Origin: Hyalella azteca
Lineage: Eukaryota; Arthropoda; Malacostraca; Amphipoda; Hyalellidae
Assembly (NCBI RefSeq): GCF_000764305.2
Contig: NW_025940676.1
Span: 62,001 to 126,000 of the forward strand
Direction of reading: 5' to 3'
DNA length: 64,000 nucleotides
The notes beneath the pieces were generated by a model. It did not search any database. It was not told the DNA's origin and saw only the letters and a list, made by a program, of their open reading frames with translations. The translations under genes were made by a program, and so were the position numbers. Below, piece by piece: positions 26,201-38,200 of this stretch (within the stretch, counting starts at the first letter, position 1; the number at the start of each line of letters is the position of its first letter).

Positions 26201-29200
26201 GATGACCCATCAGGTACCATAGTAGAACAGGTTCGATCCTTGTGGTAACGATTTCATATCTAATTGTGTTTTGCAGATTAATTACTGTGTATTTGTTAGA
26301 CGACAGCGTGGACCCTAGGCAAGGTAGGAGGAAATTTAATTAGGATGTACTTCTTTCTAAATAATTTCGTAATTATAAATAGTATACAAATAGGACTTCT
26401 TTCTCCAATTTCGCAATTTTTAATAGAATTACTTGGTGTTTCTTATTATCCTTGGACCCCAATTTGTTAGACGACAGCGTGGACCCTAGACAAGGTAGGA
26501 TGAAATTTAATTAGGATGTACTTCTTTCTAAACAATTTCGTAATTATAAATAGTATACAAATAGGACTTCTTTCTTCAATTTCGCAATTTTTAATAAAAT
26601 TACTTGGTGTTTCTTATCCTTGGACCCCAATTTGTTAGACGACAGCGTGGACCCTAGGCAAGGTAGGAGGAAATTTAATTAAGATGTACTTCTTTCTAAT
26701 TAATTTCAGCTATCTATATTTATGTTCTACCCGGTCGGAACCTGGTTAAACCAGGTACCGGAATTTACTCACTCGACAAAAAACAGGTATATCCAGTTAG
26801 GATTTGTTACCACAAGGATCAAACCTGTTAGTCAATGGTACCTGATGGTAGAATTTAATGGATTTTCGTATCTAATTGTGTTTTGCAGATTTCACAGATC
26901 TATCTAAATTTTTTGCGAGATTTCTTGAATGAAAACACCTTAATAATGAGCAGCTCGAACTCATCACGCTCACCTTCGCCAGAGCGGCGACTTGTAGGTA
27001 GTTTGAAGAGAAAGATTGCAGAGAACAAGAAGAAGAAAGTTGTTAAGAATGTATTCAAGAAGCGAAAGCTTGAGAAATCTAAGATTCTGCCTCCTGTCAG
27101 GCCTCTTACGCCCCGGCCTCCTCTCAGGAAGTCAATTGACGAAGTCAATGAAGCATCAACTTCTAGCGGCTACCGCCGTCCTCGGCCTAAGAAAGCAAAA
27201 GATAATTTGCTAAGCGACCGTATTCCAATGATGGATCTACTTCCTGATGAGAGATCAAAACCCGTATATTTTTTTGGTCCAGATGGGCAAAAGATCGTTG
27301 GTGCAAAGAAGAGGAAGTTGAGTTTCATGAGCAGATTTGAATTGAAAGAAAGCGTACAGCCAGAAGTCGCATCATTATTTTTGCCAGAATCTATTTCTTC
27401 TGCGAATGCTGCACCTGCAGAAAGGAGCACTCCTAAAAAGCGCAAGCAAGGAGGCACAGCTGCAGTTGAAGTAATCAATGAGCAGGTGAAACGCCACCTG
27501 GAAACGTTGCTTGGCGAAGCCTGCGGCGAGGAAGGAGGGCGGACGACGCGTGGTGAAGCTGGCGATGCTTCTCATGAAAGTGAATTATCTATGTCAATGA
27601 TGATAATGCAGTTAAATGTTGTATCTAAAATGGCTTTCGATGCTCTTTAGTTATTCTTTGTAACTCAAAATGTGTTGCTTTACTTTTTCTTAGGAGATGG
27701 CTTGCATCACGAAGACACGCACGTCGAGGAGGCAGAGGAGACTCCCGTTCAGGAGGGAGGCGAAACTTCCTGTGGCGAGGAAGGAGCGCATACGACGCGT
27801 GGTGAAGCTGGCGATGCTTCTCATGAAGGTAAATTATCTATGTCAATGATGATAAAGAAGCTTCATGTTTTATCTAAAATGTGACCCTAGTCAAAACCTG
27901 TCTTGACAGCTTCGTAACCTGTCTTTACAGGTTTCGACCCTGATGGGGTACCGAGAAGGGAACGATCACCACCAAGTGCGTTTGATGGTAAAACATGAAT
28001 CTTTCGATGCTCTTTAGCTATGCTTTGTAACTCAAAAATGTGTTGCTTTACTCTTCCTTAGGAGATGGCTCGCATGATGAAGACACGCACGTCGAGGAGG
28101 CAGAGGAGGCTTCCGCCGGCGAGGACGGAGGCGAGACTTCCGGTAGCGAGGAAGACGGGACGACGCGTGCTGAAGCTGGCGATGCTTCTACTGAAGGTAA
28201 ATTATATATGTCAATGATGATAATGCAGTTAAATGGTTTATGTAAAATGCCGTTCTATGATCTCAATTATGCTTTTGAACTCATACACAAGAAAAACCAG
28301 CATAAAAATGTAGTACCGAACGTAGAATTTATTTCTCCGAGAGATGTAAAAAGTTTGTGCTTTGATTTTCCATTGCAGACACCACTGTCCCTGAGACTGA
28401 GGAAGGTTCGCCCTACGACATCTCGTCTGGGGACGATTCATTTGTGGACCGCGCATACGTTCCGCCTGATGACTTGTCATCATCCAGTGATGACAGCGAC
28501 GAAGAGCCTCCTGCCAGAGACGTCCAACTTTCTGATAGAGCGCAAGAGAGACGAGCGAGACGGAGGAATAGGGCGATTGCAGAAGGTCGACGCTTGCGTC
28601 GTCCAAAAGGGACCATTTCCCAATTCGCCGTTCCTCTGTACAGCACGTCAGGTAAACAATTCAGCCTGAACCCCGAGGCTATAAAAAGTCGACGCCGAAG
28701 GCTTGCTTTGAAAACTCTGACTGCTGACGATTCGTCCGACTCTGCGCAACCATCATCGGGAAGGATCCGTCGCTACAAGCCAGGACAGCTGCGTCCGCCA
28801 CCTGGGGCAGTGACAGATCACGGCATCCAGATTTTCAAGAATGTATCAGCACGAGACCAGAAGCTTGGGAAACTCAATCCAGCTCCATGTAAGGCCAACC
28901 CAGTCCTTGCGGAAACCAACGACGCGGAGCTTGAGAAGCTGCTGGCAGATGCGAACGCGATGCTCCACAGAACAGAGGAGTATCTTTTCAAGATACGCGC
29001 AAGAATGACCATTGACGAGGCGTTTGCAGCGGCGAGGTTTGTATGAGTTGTCTCACAGGGAATCCTAATATGAATGTTCAATTGTTCTTGCCTTATAACA
29101 TTGGAAATAATGCAATTTTTCTTGACTGATACGCTTATTACATGCACTCGTGTATTCTCTTGGCAGGGAGAAGGTAGAAGGCGAGGGTTCAGAAGACGAC

Positions 29201-32200
29201 CCTGCAAGTGCTGGATCTGGGACATGTGCTATCAACCCGATGAAGGCCATGTTCAAGCGAACCCCCAAATGCCTGACTGATCGTAATCAGGAAGACTGTT
29301 TGATCCCTTCATGTAATGGCCGGGCTGTGATGAAATATATGCGTAGACATTATGAGTCGGCGCATAATTTCTTGCCTAATCATGCCATAACAATGCAAAG
29401 TCACCACCACAATCTTGTAGAGATAAATAAACGTAAAGAGACAACCTTGGATGCAAAATCACTAACTGCTCGATGTAATTTCGTCATTAATTCAGTAATG
29501 CCTGAAATTGATTTACGTCCTGCAAGCCAGGCGTTGAGTGAAGCACTTTTGCCATTATCTATTGTTAATGCTATTGTTGACGGCCTTGGCAAAGGCACGG
29601 TTCTAAAGGATCAGACTGCTAAGATTGTCTCAGGGCTGGTAAAGAATGCAAATGATGGAGAAGCAACGAGCAGCACTGCTAGCTCCACTGCAGACGTAGA
29701 GCTGTCGACTTGCCCCCCGCCTCAACCAGAACAAGAACCTCTCCAGCCTCAACCTCCTCAACAGTCCGCCGAAGATGAAGAATGGGACAGGCACCTACGC
29801 CCGGGCGAAAAGCCCAAGTTGCGTTTCATCACCCTCTGCCCGAGATGCCACAAGCCATTCTTGACTCGCCGTCTCAAAACTCATCTTCTAACCACAGAGA
29901 AACTCAGCGAGGAAGCCGCAGACCTGGCTTACGAGCATGCTCAAGTCCATGAGGAGCTCGTTTTGCTAGATGCTGTTCCAACAATGGGCAAGGCGGTAGC
30001 AAAAATCACTCCTCCAGAGAAGATCAAAGAATTACGACAGAAATTCACAAGAGGGCATGTCGCCCTTCTAGAGATCAAGATGATCCCTCCGAAAATAATT
30101 ATGCTGTCGCCGAAACCTGGCCGAGAGCTACTGGAGAAGAGAGTTGGTACACCGCTCGTGACACAAGCGGTGATGCATTACGAGGATATGGATATACGGT
30201 TTCAACAGGCTTTTCCAAAATTATTTGAAATTCTGACTGACTTTCACAGGAGTCTACTTAACTTGGACTCGACCTCAAAAGGTCAAACGGCGGCTGATAA
30301 AAACTTGAAGGACTTTCTTGTGGTCATTTTTTGTTACATTGCCTCGCTACCGCAGGAGGAGCGCATTGACATTGACATCAAATGGATCCTTCGAAACTGC
30401 AACCGGATGCTTCACTCTTTCCGTCAGGTCGTGGGAGGCGTACTGAGGCAAGGGACGATGATAAGACAGTTGCGGTCCGTGTCCATCTTCGCCCTCTACG
30501 TCAACAATCTGTGGATGAGCGAAGAACAGCTCGGCAATTTTTCCGTCGGTAACGTGAAAGAACTGGTGCATCAGCACAATCTTGTGATCCTTAGAGACTA
30601 CGAAACGCACAGACATTTTGAACCGATCGATGAGCGCAATTTGCGCACCATGATAACAGTCGACGCCATCAACCGGCTCTTAGATGCATCCAAAATCAAA
30701 AACTTCTGTGAACTGGCTCTAAGTTACGCCGAACATAAGAGGACCAATGCACCTATTCCGTTTGAAGAGTTCCGCACTGTCATGCCAACACGCAAAACAG
30801 CGTTATACCTGAGAGACGTCCTCATCACAGTCATCGGAATACAAACGGCAAGAAGGTCATTGGAGATGACAACTTTCAACTAAGAGTCGTTCAGACGGCC
30901 AGTGGTGGTACGCGAGGGTAAATACTGTATATACAAGGTAAGGAGGCATAAGACTGGGAGGTCTATACTTTGCCATTTAACGGTGCTCGGAATGTATGCA
31001 TCCCTCCTCTCCGCCTACGTACTCCACTATCGGTCCACTTTCACGAACGATGACTCTCCTCTGTCTCCAGTGTTCTGTACCATGACTTCCAGCCTCACTG
31101 AAGCTCGACCTTTAATGGTGAGCACGGTAGGACTGATCACCATTCACCAATAAAGTCATGGTAAACTACGCCGAAGTTACAGACCAGCCCCGGTTCACGC
31201 TGCGAAAGAATCGCAAGCTAGTGGTGTCTGTAACGAAAGACATGCCAGACCAGAGTCCCGTACTAAACAGTGAAATGGCTTTAGTTATGGGGCACACGTA
31301 TGATACTCAAAACACGTTCTACACGGTGGGTACTATGGACGGCCGTATTGACCGAGTCACGAGTCACATCTGGCAGAAGGTTTACAGTAGAGAAAGCTAT
31401 CGCACTCCATTCGAACGCTCCCACATTGTTGGCGCCAACTTAGTGCCTGGGGCAAATATACCTGCTCATGACGACACCGACGTCATAATCATGAAAGATA
31501 TTGAAGCCGCCCGAGCTGCTAGGCGTGCTAAATTAGCTTTAGCTCGCAAAGGACGCTCGAGGCCTTCCGACGCACTCTCAGAAGAAGACGAGTCAGAAGA
31601 AGAAGACGAAGAAGACGAACCTGACGCGGCTGCGCAGGCCGCGCAGAGTGAGTTAGATCTGCCAATTGACCTTCCCACGGATGAAGAAGAAGAAGATCCT
31701 GATGACCCCAATGCCTCCAGCAACTGTTCTCTCCTTGCACCGCCTCCAGCAACTGTTGGCAAAGGCAAAAGCGGGGGCAAACATAAGACTAAGAAGTCTA
31801 TGAAGAAAAAGACAGCGCCCACTGGCACCTCAACGGATCCCGCTAGGACTTCTGAACCTTCACCGGTCGTGGCTCCTGCGACTCCATCTGTGGCTCCTGC
31901 GACTCCATCTGTGAAAGGCTCTCATTTACGAAAGTGGCTCCTTACGTTTCCATCTGTGAAAGGCTCAAACATCTCAGTGGCTCCTGCGACTCCATCTGTG
32001 GAAGGCTCAAACATCTCAGTGGCTCCAGCGACTCCATCTGTGGAAGGCTCAAACATCTCAGTGGCTCCTGCGACTCCATCTGTGGAAGGCTCAAACAACA
32101 TCTCAGTGGCTCCTGCGACTCCATCTGTGGAAGGCTCAAACATCTCAGTGGCTCCTGCGACTCCATCTGTGGAAGGCTCAAACATCTCACTGGCTCCTGC

Positions 32201-35200
32201 GACTCCATCTGTGGATGGCTCTGGCTCAAACATCTCACTGGCTCCTGCGACTCCATCTGTGGAAGGCTCAATCATCTCACTGGCTCCTGCGACTCCATCT
32301 GTGGATGGATCTGGATCGATGATGTCAGTGGATTCTGCAAGTCCTTCGGACCATGGTAGAGATGGGAATGAAAGCGTCCTTGAGCCTGTGTCAACCCCAG
32401 CATCTAAAGAGGCAACCCAGAAAGAGTTGCACGTTGCCAAGAAACTATGCAACACTAACAGTAGGATACTAAGTAGACTGATGAAGACCCATAAAGAAAT
32501 TTTCATGAAAGAAGTATTCAATGCGACAACTGTTCCATTGATCTTTCCATTTCTGATGGCTCCATTTAACAGTGAAGTTGAATTCATAGTCGTGTTGGTT
32601 AAGGCTCTCCAAGATTCGGGTGCTATTAGAGTGAAATAATATGTTCCTAATGTTCCCAATGTGCCTCATGAAATAATAGTGATTCATAATAATGATCTTA
32701 TCCTTATAATGATTCATAATCCTTATAAGAATGATTCCTAATGTTCTTGTTCCAGCAGTTGTGCTAAAGGAAAATAATATGTTCCATATACTTTATTCAT
32801 GTTCTGTATCAATTTCTTGAAATAATGATTCCTAATGATTTTTCCTAATAATAATGATTCATAATGTTCTTCCAGCCGTTATTGCGAAGGGAAAGTAATA
32901 TATATGTTCTTTATACTTGATTCATGTTATGTTCATTCATTCTTGATTCATTTTATGTTCATTCATTCTTGATTCATTTCATGTTCATTCATTCTTGATT
33001 CATTTAATGTTCATTCATTCTTTTATGTTCATTCATTCGTGATTCATTTCATGTTCATTCATTCTTGATTCATTTAATGTTCATTCATTCTTTTATGTTC
33101 ATTCATTCTTTTATGTTCATTCATTTTTGATTCATTTTTTTGAAAGTTTGTAACAGGATTTATTTCGAATAAACTTTTAAAATGTACATGTTTTGTCATT
33201 AATCTCCTTAACATACTGAAGTTTGAGCTTGATTGAAGTTTAACTACTGGTTTTTCAAAAAGTTGAATGTAAAATGAACTTAACGATCTGTGGAGGGAAG
33301 CTGTTATGAAATTTATGAACATCATGGTATTCTTTCCCTACACAGTACCCTATGAGGTTCGAAACCTGTCATTACAGGTCAAAACCTGTCTTTACAGGTC
33401 TTACTTTTAATGAACCTTGATGAATAACTAAGTCATTTTTTAAGATAGAAGCATGAACTTGGTCTGGTTGGATGCGCCTCAAGCTCCCATTTCGTATATT
33501 GGCAACGGAATTTGGCTCCCCAAATTCCCCAAATATCTCCCCAGATTCTCAAATGACAACCTTGGACGCATCTTACCAGAAGAAAGTAATATTCTGCCTT
33601 TTAATGTGACTGAGCTATTCGTCCAAGTGCAAAACCTGTAATTACAGGTTTTGAACCTGTCCTTACAGGTTTCGAACCTCATTGGTTAATGTGGCGGGCA
33701 CGATGACCAACAAGTGCGTTTGAGGGGAAAGCATGAATCTTGATGAATAACTAAGTCAGTTTTAAAGATAGACGCATGAACTTGGTCTCGTTGGATGCGC
33801 CTCAAGCTCCCATTTTGTAAATTGGCAACGGGATTTGGCTAGGTGCGAAAACGAAGAAGTTATTCAATATAATGTGATTTTTCTAAATAACTTTGGAACT
33901 ATCGAAGTTTTTTGCACCAAAATTCTACCAACATGTCTTTAAATCCTAATACATAGAATTACGTGCTGCAATGCTTCATTCGAGATGAAATGATGAAAAA
34001 CATATGTCTACATCGTAACTATTTGCTAAAGTCGAAGCACGTTCCCAGATTCTCAAATGACAACCTTAGACGCATCTCACCAGAAGAAAGTAATACTCTG
34101 CCTTTTAATGCGACTGAGCTATTCGTCCAAGTGCAAAACCTGTCTTGACAGGTTCGAAAGCTATCTTTACAGGTTTCGACCCTTATGGGGTACCGAGAGG
34201 GGAACGATGACCACCAAGTGCGTTTGTTGGGAAAACATGAGTCTTGATTAATAACTCGTATGCTTTCCAGCCGATTGCTTTCAAACGTTAATATGTTATT
34301 GTCCACGTTATTCCGGTCATTTTGATACCTGACTCGTTACAGTGCAAGAATAATTGCGGTTTGGGCACACTTTTGTACCGAAGCTGAGGGTCTAGTAAAC
34401 TGATATACAACTTTACCTCATTTTTTGGACCAAGTTTGAAACCCTCGAAATATTTTTGCTGAATATCAACCCAATTTCAGTTTAACACTAAAATACAACA
34501 AAATGCTTCAAATTAAACCCATTTCAAGGGGGATTCATACCCAATATCACCCTATATCGGGCATCCCATTGATATGCACAAAATCAAATTTCATGATTTT
34601 TCGCATGTTCCCCATGATGTGCGCATGCTCTTCTCGAATACTTGACGCGTTCTAGAGTAAAATTGTTCCATAGATTCCTAAGTTATCACCTTATAGCGGC
34701 CAACAACCTGTGATGAACGCGCTCAAAAATTTCAAGCCATGTCATGTCGGTCCCGACTAAATATGAAAAAAATGGGTCAAAACTCTTTGGATACACTTAA
34801 GGAAGCTTTGAACAAGTCTATTGGTAATTATAAGGCATTTTTATGCGCTCTGGCGGCGTCAGAATTGAATAATAGTCAAAATTTGAAAAACTCCTATTTT
34901 GCTCCTAAGTATTTCATTTTGGTCCTAAAATGATCGCCATGTCAAGTTTACCAACACACTGAAGTTTGAGCTTGATTGAAGTATAACTACTAGTGTTTTC
35001 AAAAAGTTGAAAGTAAAATGAGCCTCACGATCTGTGGAGGGAACTTCCGGCTTATCGAGCGTGGCTCCCAGCCGACATCGATGTGACATAGGTTCATTCT
35101 TCCCTTCCCGTACCAGCACCAGGGTCGAAACCTGTCATCACAGGTCAAAAGCGGTGATGACAGGTCGAAAGCTGTGATGAAATTTTAGGTGCTTTGGTTC

Positions 35201-38200
35201 CCTTCTGAGATATTACCAGTCCCTCCTCAAATGAACCTCATGGTATTCTTTCCCTCCACAGTACCCCATGAGGTTCGAAACCTGTCATTACTGGTCGAAA
35301 CCTATCTTTACAGGTCTTACTTTCAATGAACCTTGTTGAATAACTAAGTCAGTTTTAAAGATAGAAGCATGAACTTGGTCTCGTTGGATGCGCCTCGAGC
35401 TGCCATTTGGTAAACTGGCAACGGGATTTGGCTACATCCACAAACAAAAAAGTTATTCAATAGAATGTCATTTATATGAATAACTTTGCAACTATTCAAG
35501 ATTTATGCACCAAAATTCTACCAACATGTCTTTAAATGCTAATAAATAGAATTATGTGCTCAAATACTGCAATTTCGGGTAAAATCATGAAAAACGGCTA
35601 TTAAACTCCTAAAATATTGCAAAAGTCCAACCCCGTTCCCAGATTCTCAAATAACAACCTCTGACGCATCTTACTATAAGAAACTGATATTCTGCCTCTA
35701 AATGTGACTGAGCTATTCGTCCAAGTGCAAAACCTGTCTTGACAGGTTCGAAAGCTGTCTTTACAGGTTTCGACCCTTATGGGGTACCGAGAAGGGAACG
35801 ATGACCACCAAGTGCGTTTGTTGGGAAAACATGAATCTTGATTAATAACTCGTGTGCTTTCAAGCCGATTGCTTTCAAACGTTAATATGTTATTGTCTAC
35901 GTTATTCCGGTCATTTTGATACCTGACTCGTTACAGTGCAAGAATAATTGCGGTTTGGGCACACTTTTGTACCGAAGCTGAGGGTCTAGTAAACTGATAT
36001 ACAACTTTACCTCATTTTTTTTGACCAAGTTTGAAACCCTCGAAATATTTTTGCTGAATGTCAACCCAATTTCAGTTTAACAATAAAATACATCAAAATG
36101 CTTCAAATTAAACCCATTTCAAGGGGATTCTTGCCAAATATCTCCCCATATTAGGCAAAACATATTTTTGCTCAATATCAAGCCAATTTCACTTTAACAC
36201 TAAAAAACATCAAAATGCTTCAAATTAAACCCATTTCAAGGGGATTCTTGCCAAATATCTCTCCATATTAGGCAAAACATATTTTTGCTCAATATCAAGT
36301 CAATTTCACTTTAAAACTAAAAAACATCAAAATGCTTCAACTTAAAACCATTTCAAGGGATATTCATGCCTAATATCACCCAAAATCAGGATAAAGGAGA
36401 TGAACTATACCTAGCTTGGACCTAACCTGCGAGGACTTTCACGCGCGCCGTGGATCGAGTCCCCTCTGTGAAAGGAGGCTAGTAATTCCCATAGACTTTT
36501 CCGGCAGTACATTTTCGGATAAGGGTGGTCTCTCTGATATGCGGCGCTGTGAGAGAACTTAGACTTAGCGGTCGCTGATATGAGCTGTGAGAGAACGTAG
36601 ACTTTCGAGCATGGATGGTCACTGACATGCGCTGTGACACACCGTACAATTCCGGTTGTCTTGCAGTGGCAGAATCTCATAATATAACGACAAGAAAATT
36701 TATATATGTTCTAGATAAATATCCAACCGAATACTATTTATCAGCCTTTAAAGTCGATTATTGATCGCCACAAGTCGATACACAAGTTGTTTCAATGATA
36801 GAAATACTTAGATACACTTTTACACATGACTCTAATATCTTCCCTTCAACTATGCACCCGGACCGCGAGGGTCATTGCTGACGGGAATATAGGTTCACAC
36901 CTGTAATGCAGACTTCCCTTCCTGCCCTTCATAGGTTCACCACCTGTCGTCACAGGTCCTATAATCTTCTCACCTATAGGGTCGAAACCTGTCTTGACAG
37001 GTCAAAATCGCCGGAGGGAATTTCCCTCCAAGGGCAAGGGAACGCTTTCTGCTAGGTGCGAAAGGTTGACTTTTAATCAACTTACAGCAAAGGGACTTAT
37101 ACCATTTGAAAGAGCTCTTCAAGACAACTACATCACGTGTCACGCACCCTCTAAATCTTTCGATTTAAAAAGTTATTAAAGATTAAACTCATAGGGTCGT
37201 CTGTGAAGGGAATTCGCAATATCCCGGCGCTATAAACCCTCAGTAAAACTCTTACCAGTGAAGAACCTTATGGACCTAGCAGAGCGCAACACTTAGGTGT
37301 AGGAAAGGTTAGATGCAGTATGACCATGCTTGACTTGAAGCAGGCTTTAGCGGTGACTGTGGACCTGGTCACCGGTTAAGTGGCCATGTGCGCAAGTGAC
37401 TTTTAAGACATTTATGCCATCTAGCGTGCCGACCAACAGAACGGTATATGAACTAAAGTGTTTAGTTGGTTAAAGTTGACCTCCGGCAGGCGCTTCACAT
37501 AAGCACAAGTAAAAGGAGGATCTGAAACCCCAGCCAGATGCCAGCACGCGATGACAGTCTTGATACAGCAGAAAAATATGATTATAAAATATATGATTCA
37601 GCAGAAAATATTCCACTTGGCCACTAATTCTGAACCGTTATTATGTCGGCCGAGCGTTTGGTCCTTGCAGGTCTGCTCTGGTAGAATAAATTAATTACTT
37701 TCTAAATGATTACTCAGTATTCGATCCCTCCCATGTTGTGTATCGCCATTCATTGTAAGGAAAAAATACTGGGATATCAGCATGAATTGAGCTTATATTT
37801 TCTTAATATTGAGTTAGGTGCTCAGTTCAGAACGTGCCTAATAGAGGAGCAAGTCGTTTATCCACAGTCTCAACTGATGATCATAGTTTGAAGCTCGTAA
37901 ATTATACGAAGTCTCGAACGAATAACTCATTCGACTAATGCCAGCAAAAAACGTTTTAATAATACATATTAAAATTGGAATTTCGATGAATTGAGATGCG
38001 CGGGTTATTCACGAATCATTTGATGGTATCCATCCCGTATGAAACGTTTTACGAAAGAACCGAAGATTTATTATTTAAAAATAAAACTTAAAGGTAACTT
38101 CATTTGACACGACTCAATATGACCCGTGTGATTAATATTATTTAATAGATTCAAAAAGGCATAAGGTTTTCTTCTTAGTGAAACTATTATTTTTTTTTTC

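Larger units (their letters stand above)
33364..36957. repeat. Array of paired ACCTGT-N4-ACAGGT palindromes, 3' flank
   Basis: Positions of palindromes: 33364 and 33384; 33634 and 33655; 34138 and 34159; 35130 and 35150; 35280 and 35300; 35732 and 35753; 36942; then 36987. The spacer is always 4 bp (CATT, CTTT, AATT, CTTG and others). Within pairs the start-to-start distance is 20 or 21 bp. Second members are often degenerate in the left arm (AGCTGT, AGCTAT). They alternate with long direct repeats of the 3' flank. Confidence 0.88.
24380..37002 (+). mobile_element. Large tyrosine-recombinase transposable element (Crypton-like) region
   Basis: The segment contains a spliced recombinase gene (26946-32639) flanked by non-coding repeats shared with no other part of the window except a 3' fragment at 44.7-46.6 kb. 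The 5' flank has three copies of a 170-bp unit (24568, 24743, 25825) and a second unit starting TGTTAGACGACAGCGTGGA (25770, 26290, 26466, 26633). The 3' flank has repeated blocks with ATGAACTTGGTCTCGTTGG (33450, 33780, 35370). The first and last ACCTGT/ACAGGT palindromes (24384, 36987) are used as provisional limits; true termini and target duplications were not found. No reverse transcriptase is present, which argues against DIRS/Ngaro. Naming it Crypton-like rests on having a recombinase without RT. Confidence 0.6.

Noticed and set aside
26946..32639. DIRS- or Ngaro-type retrotransposon
   Set aside because: No reverse transcriptase or RNase H motifs appear in any frame between 24.4 and 37 kb.
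31934..32659. Long open frames on both strands across the 42-bp coding repeat
   Set aside because: The repeat period is a multiple of three, so any stop-free unit is open in several frames. Only the plus frame joins to the recombinase motifs and the conserved end domain.
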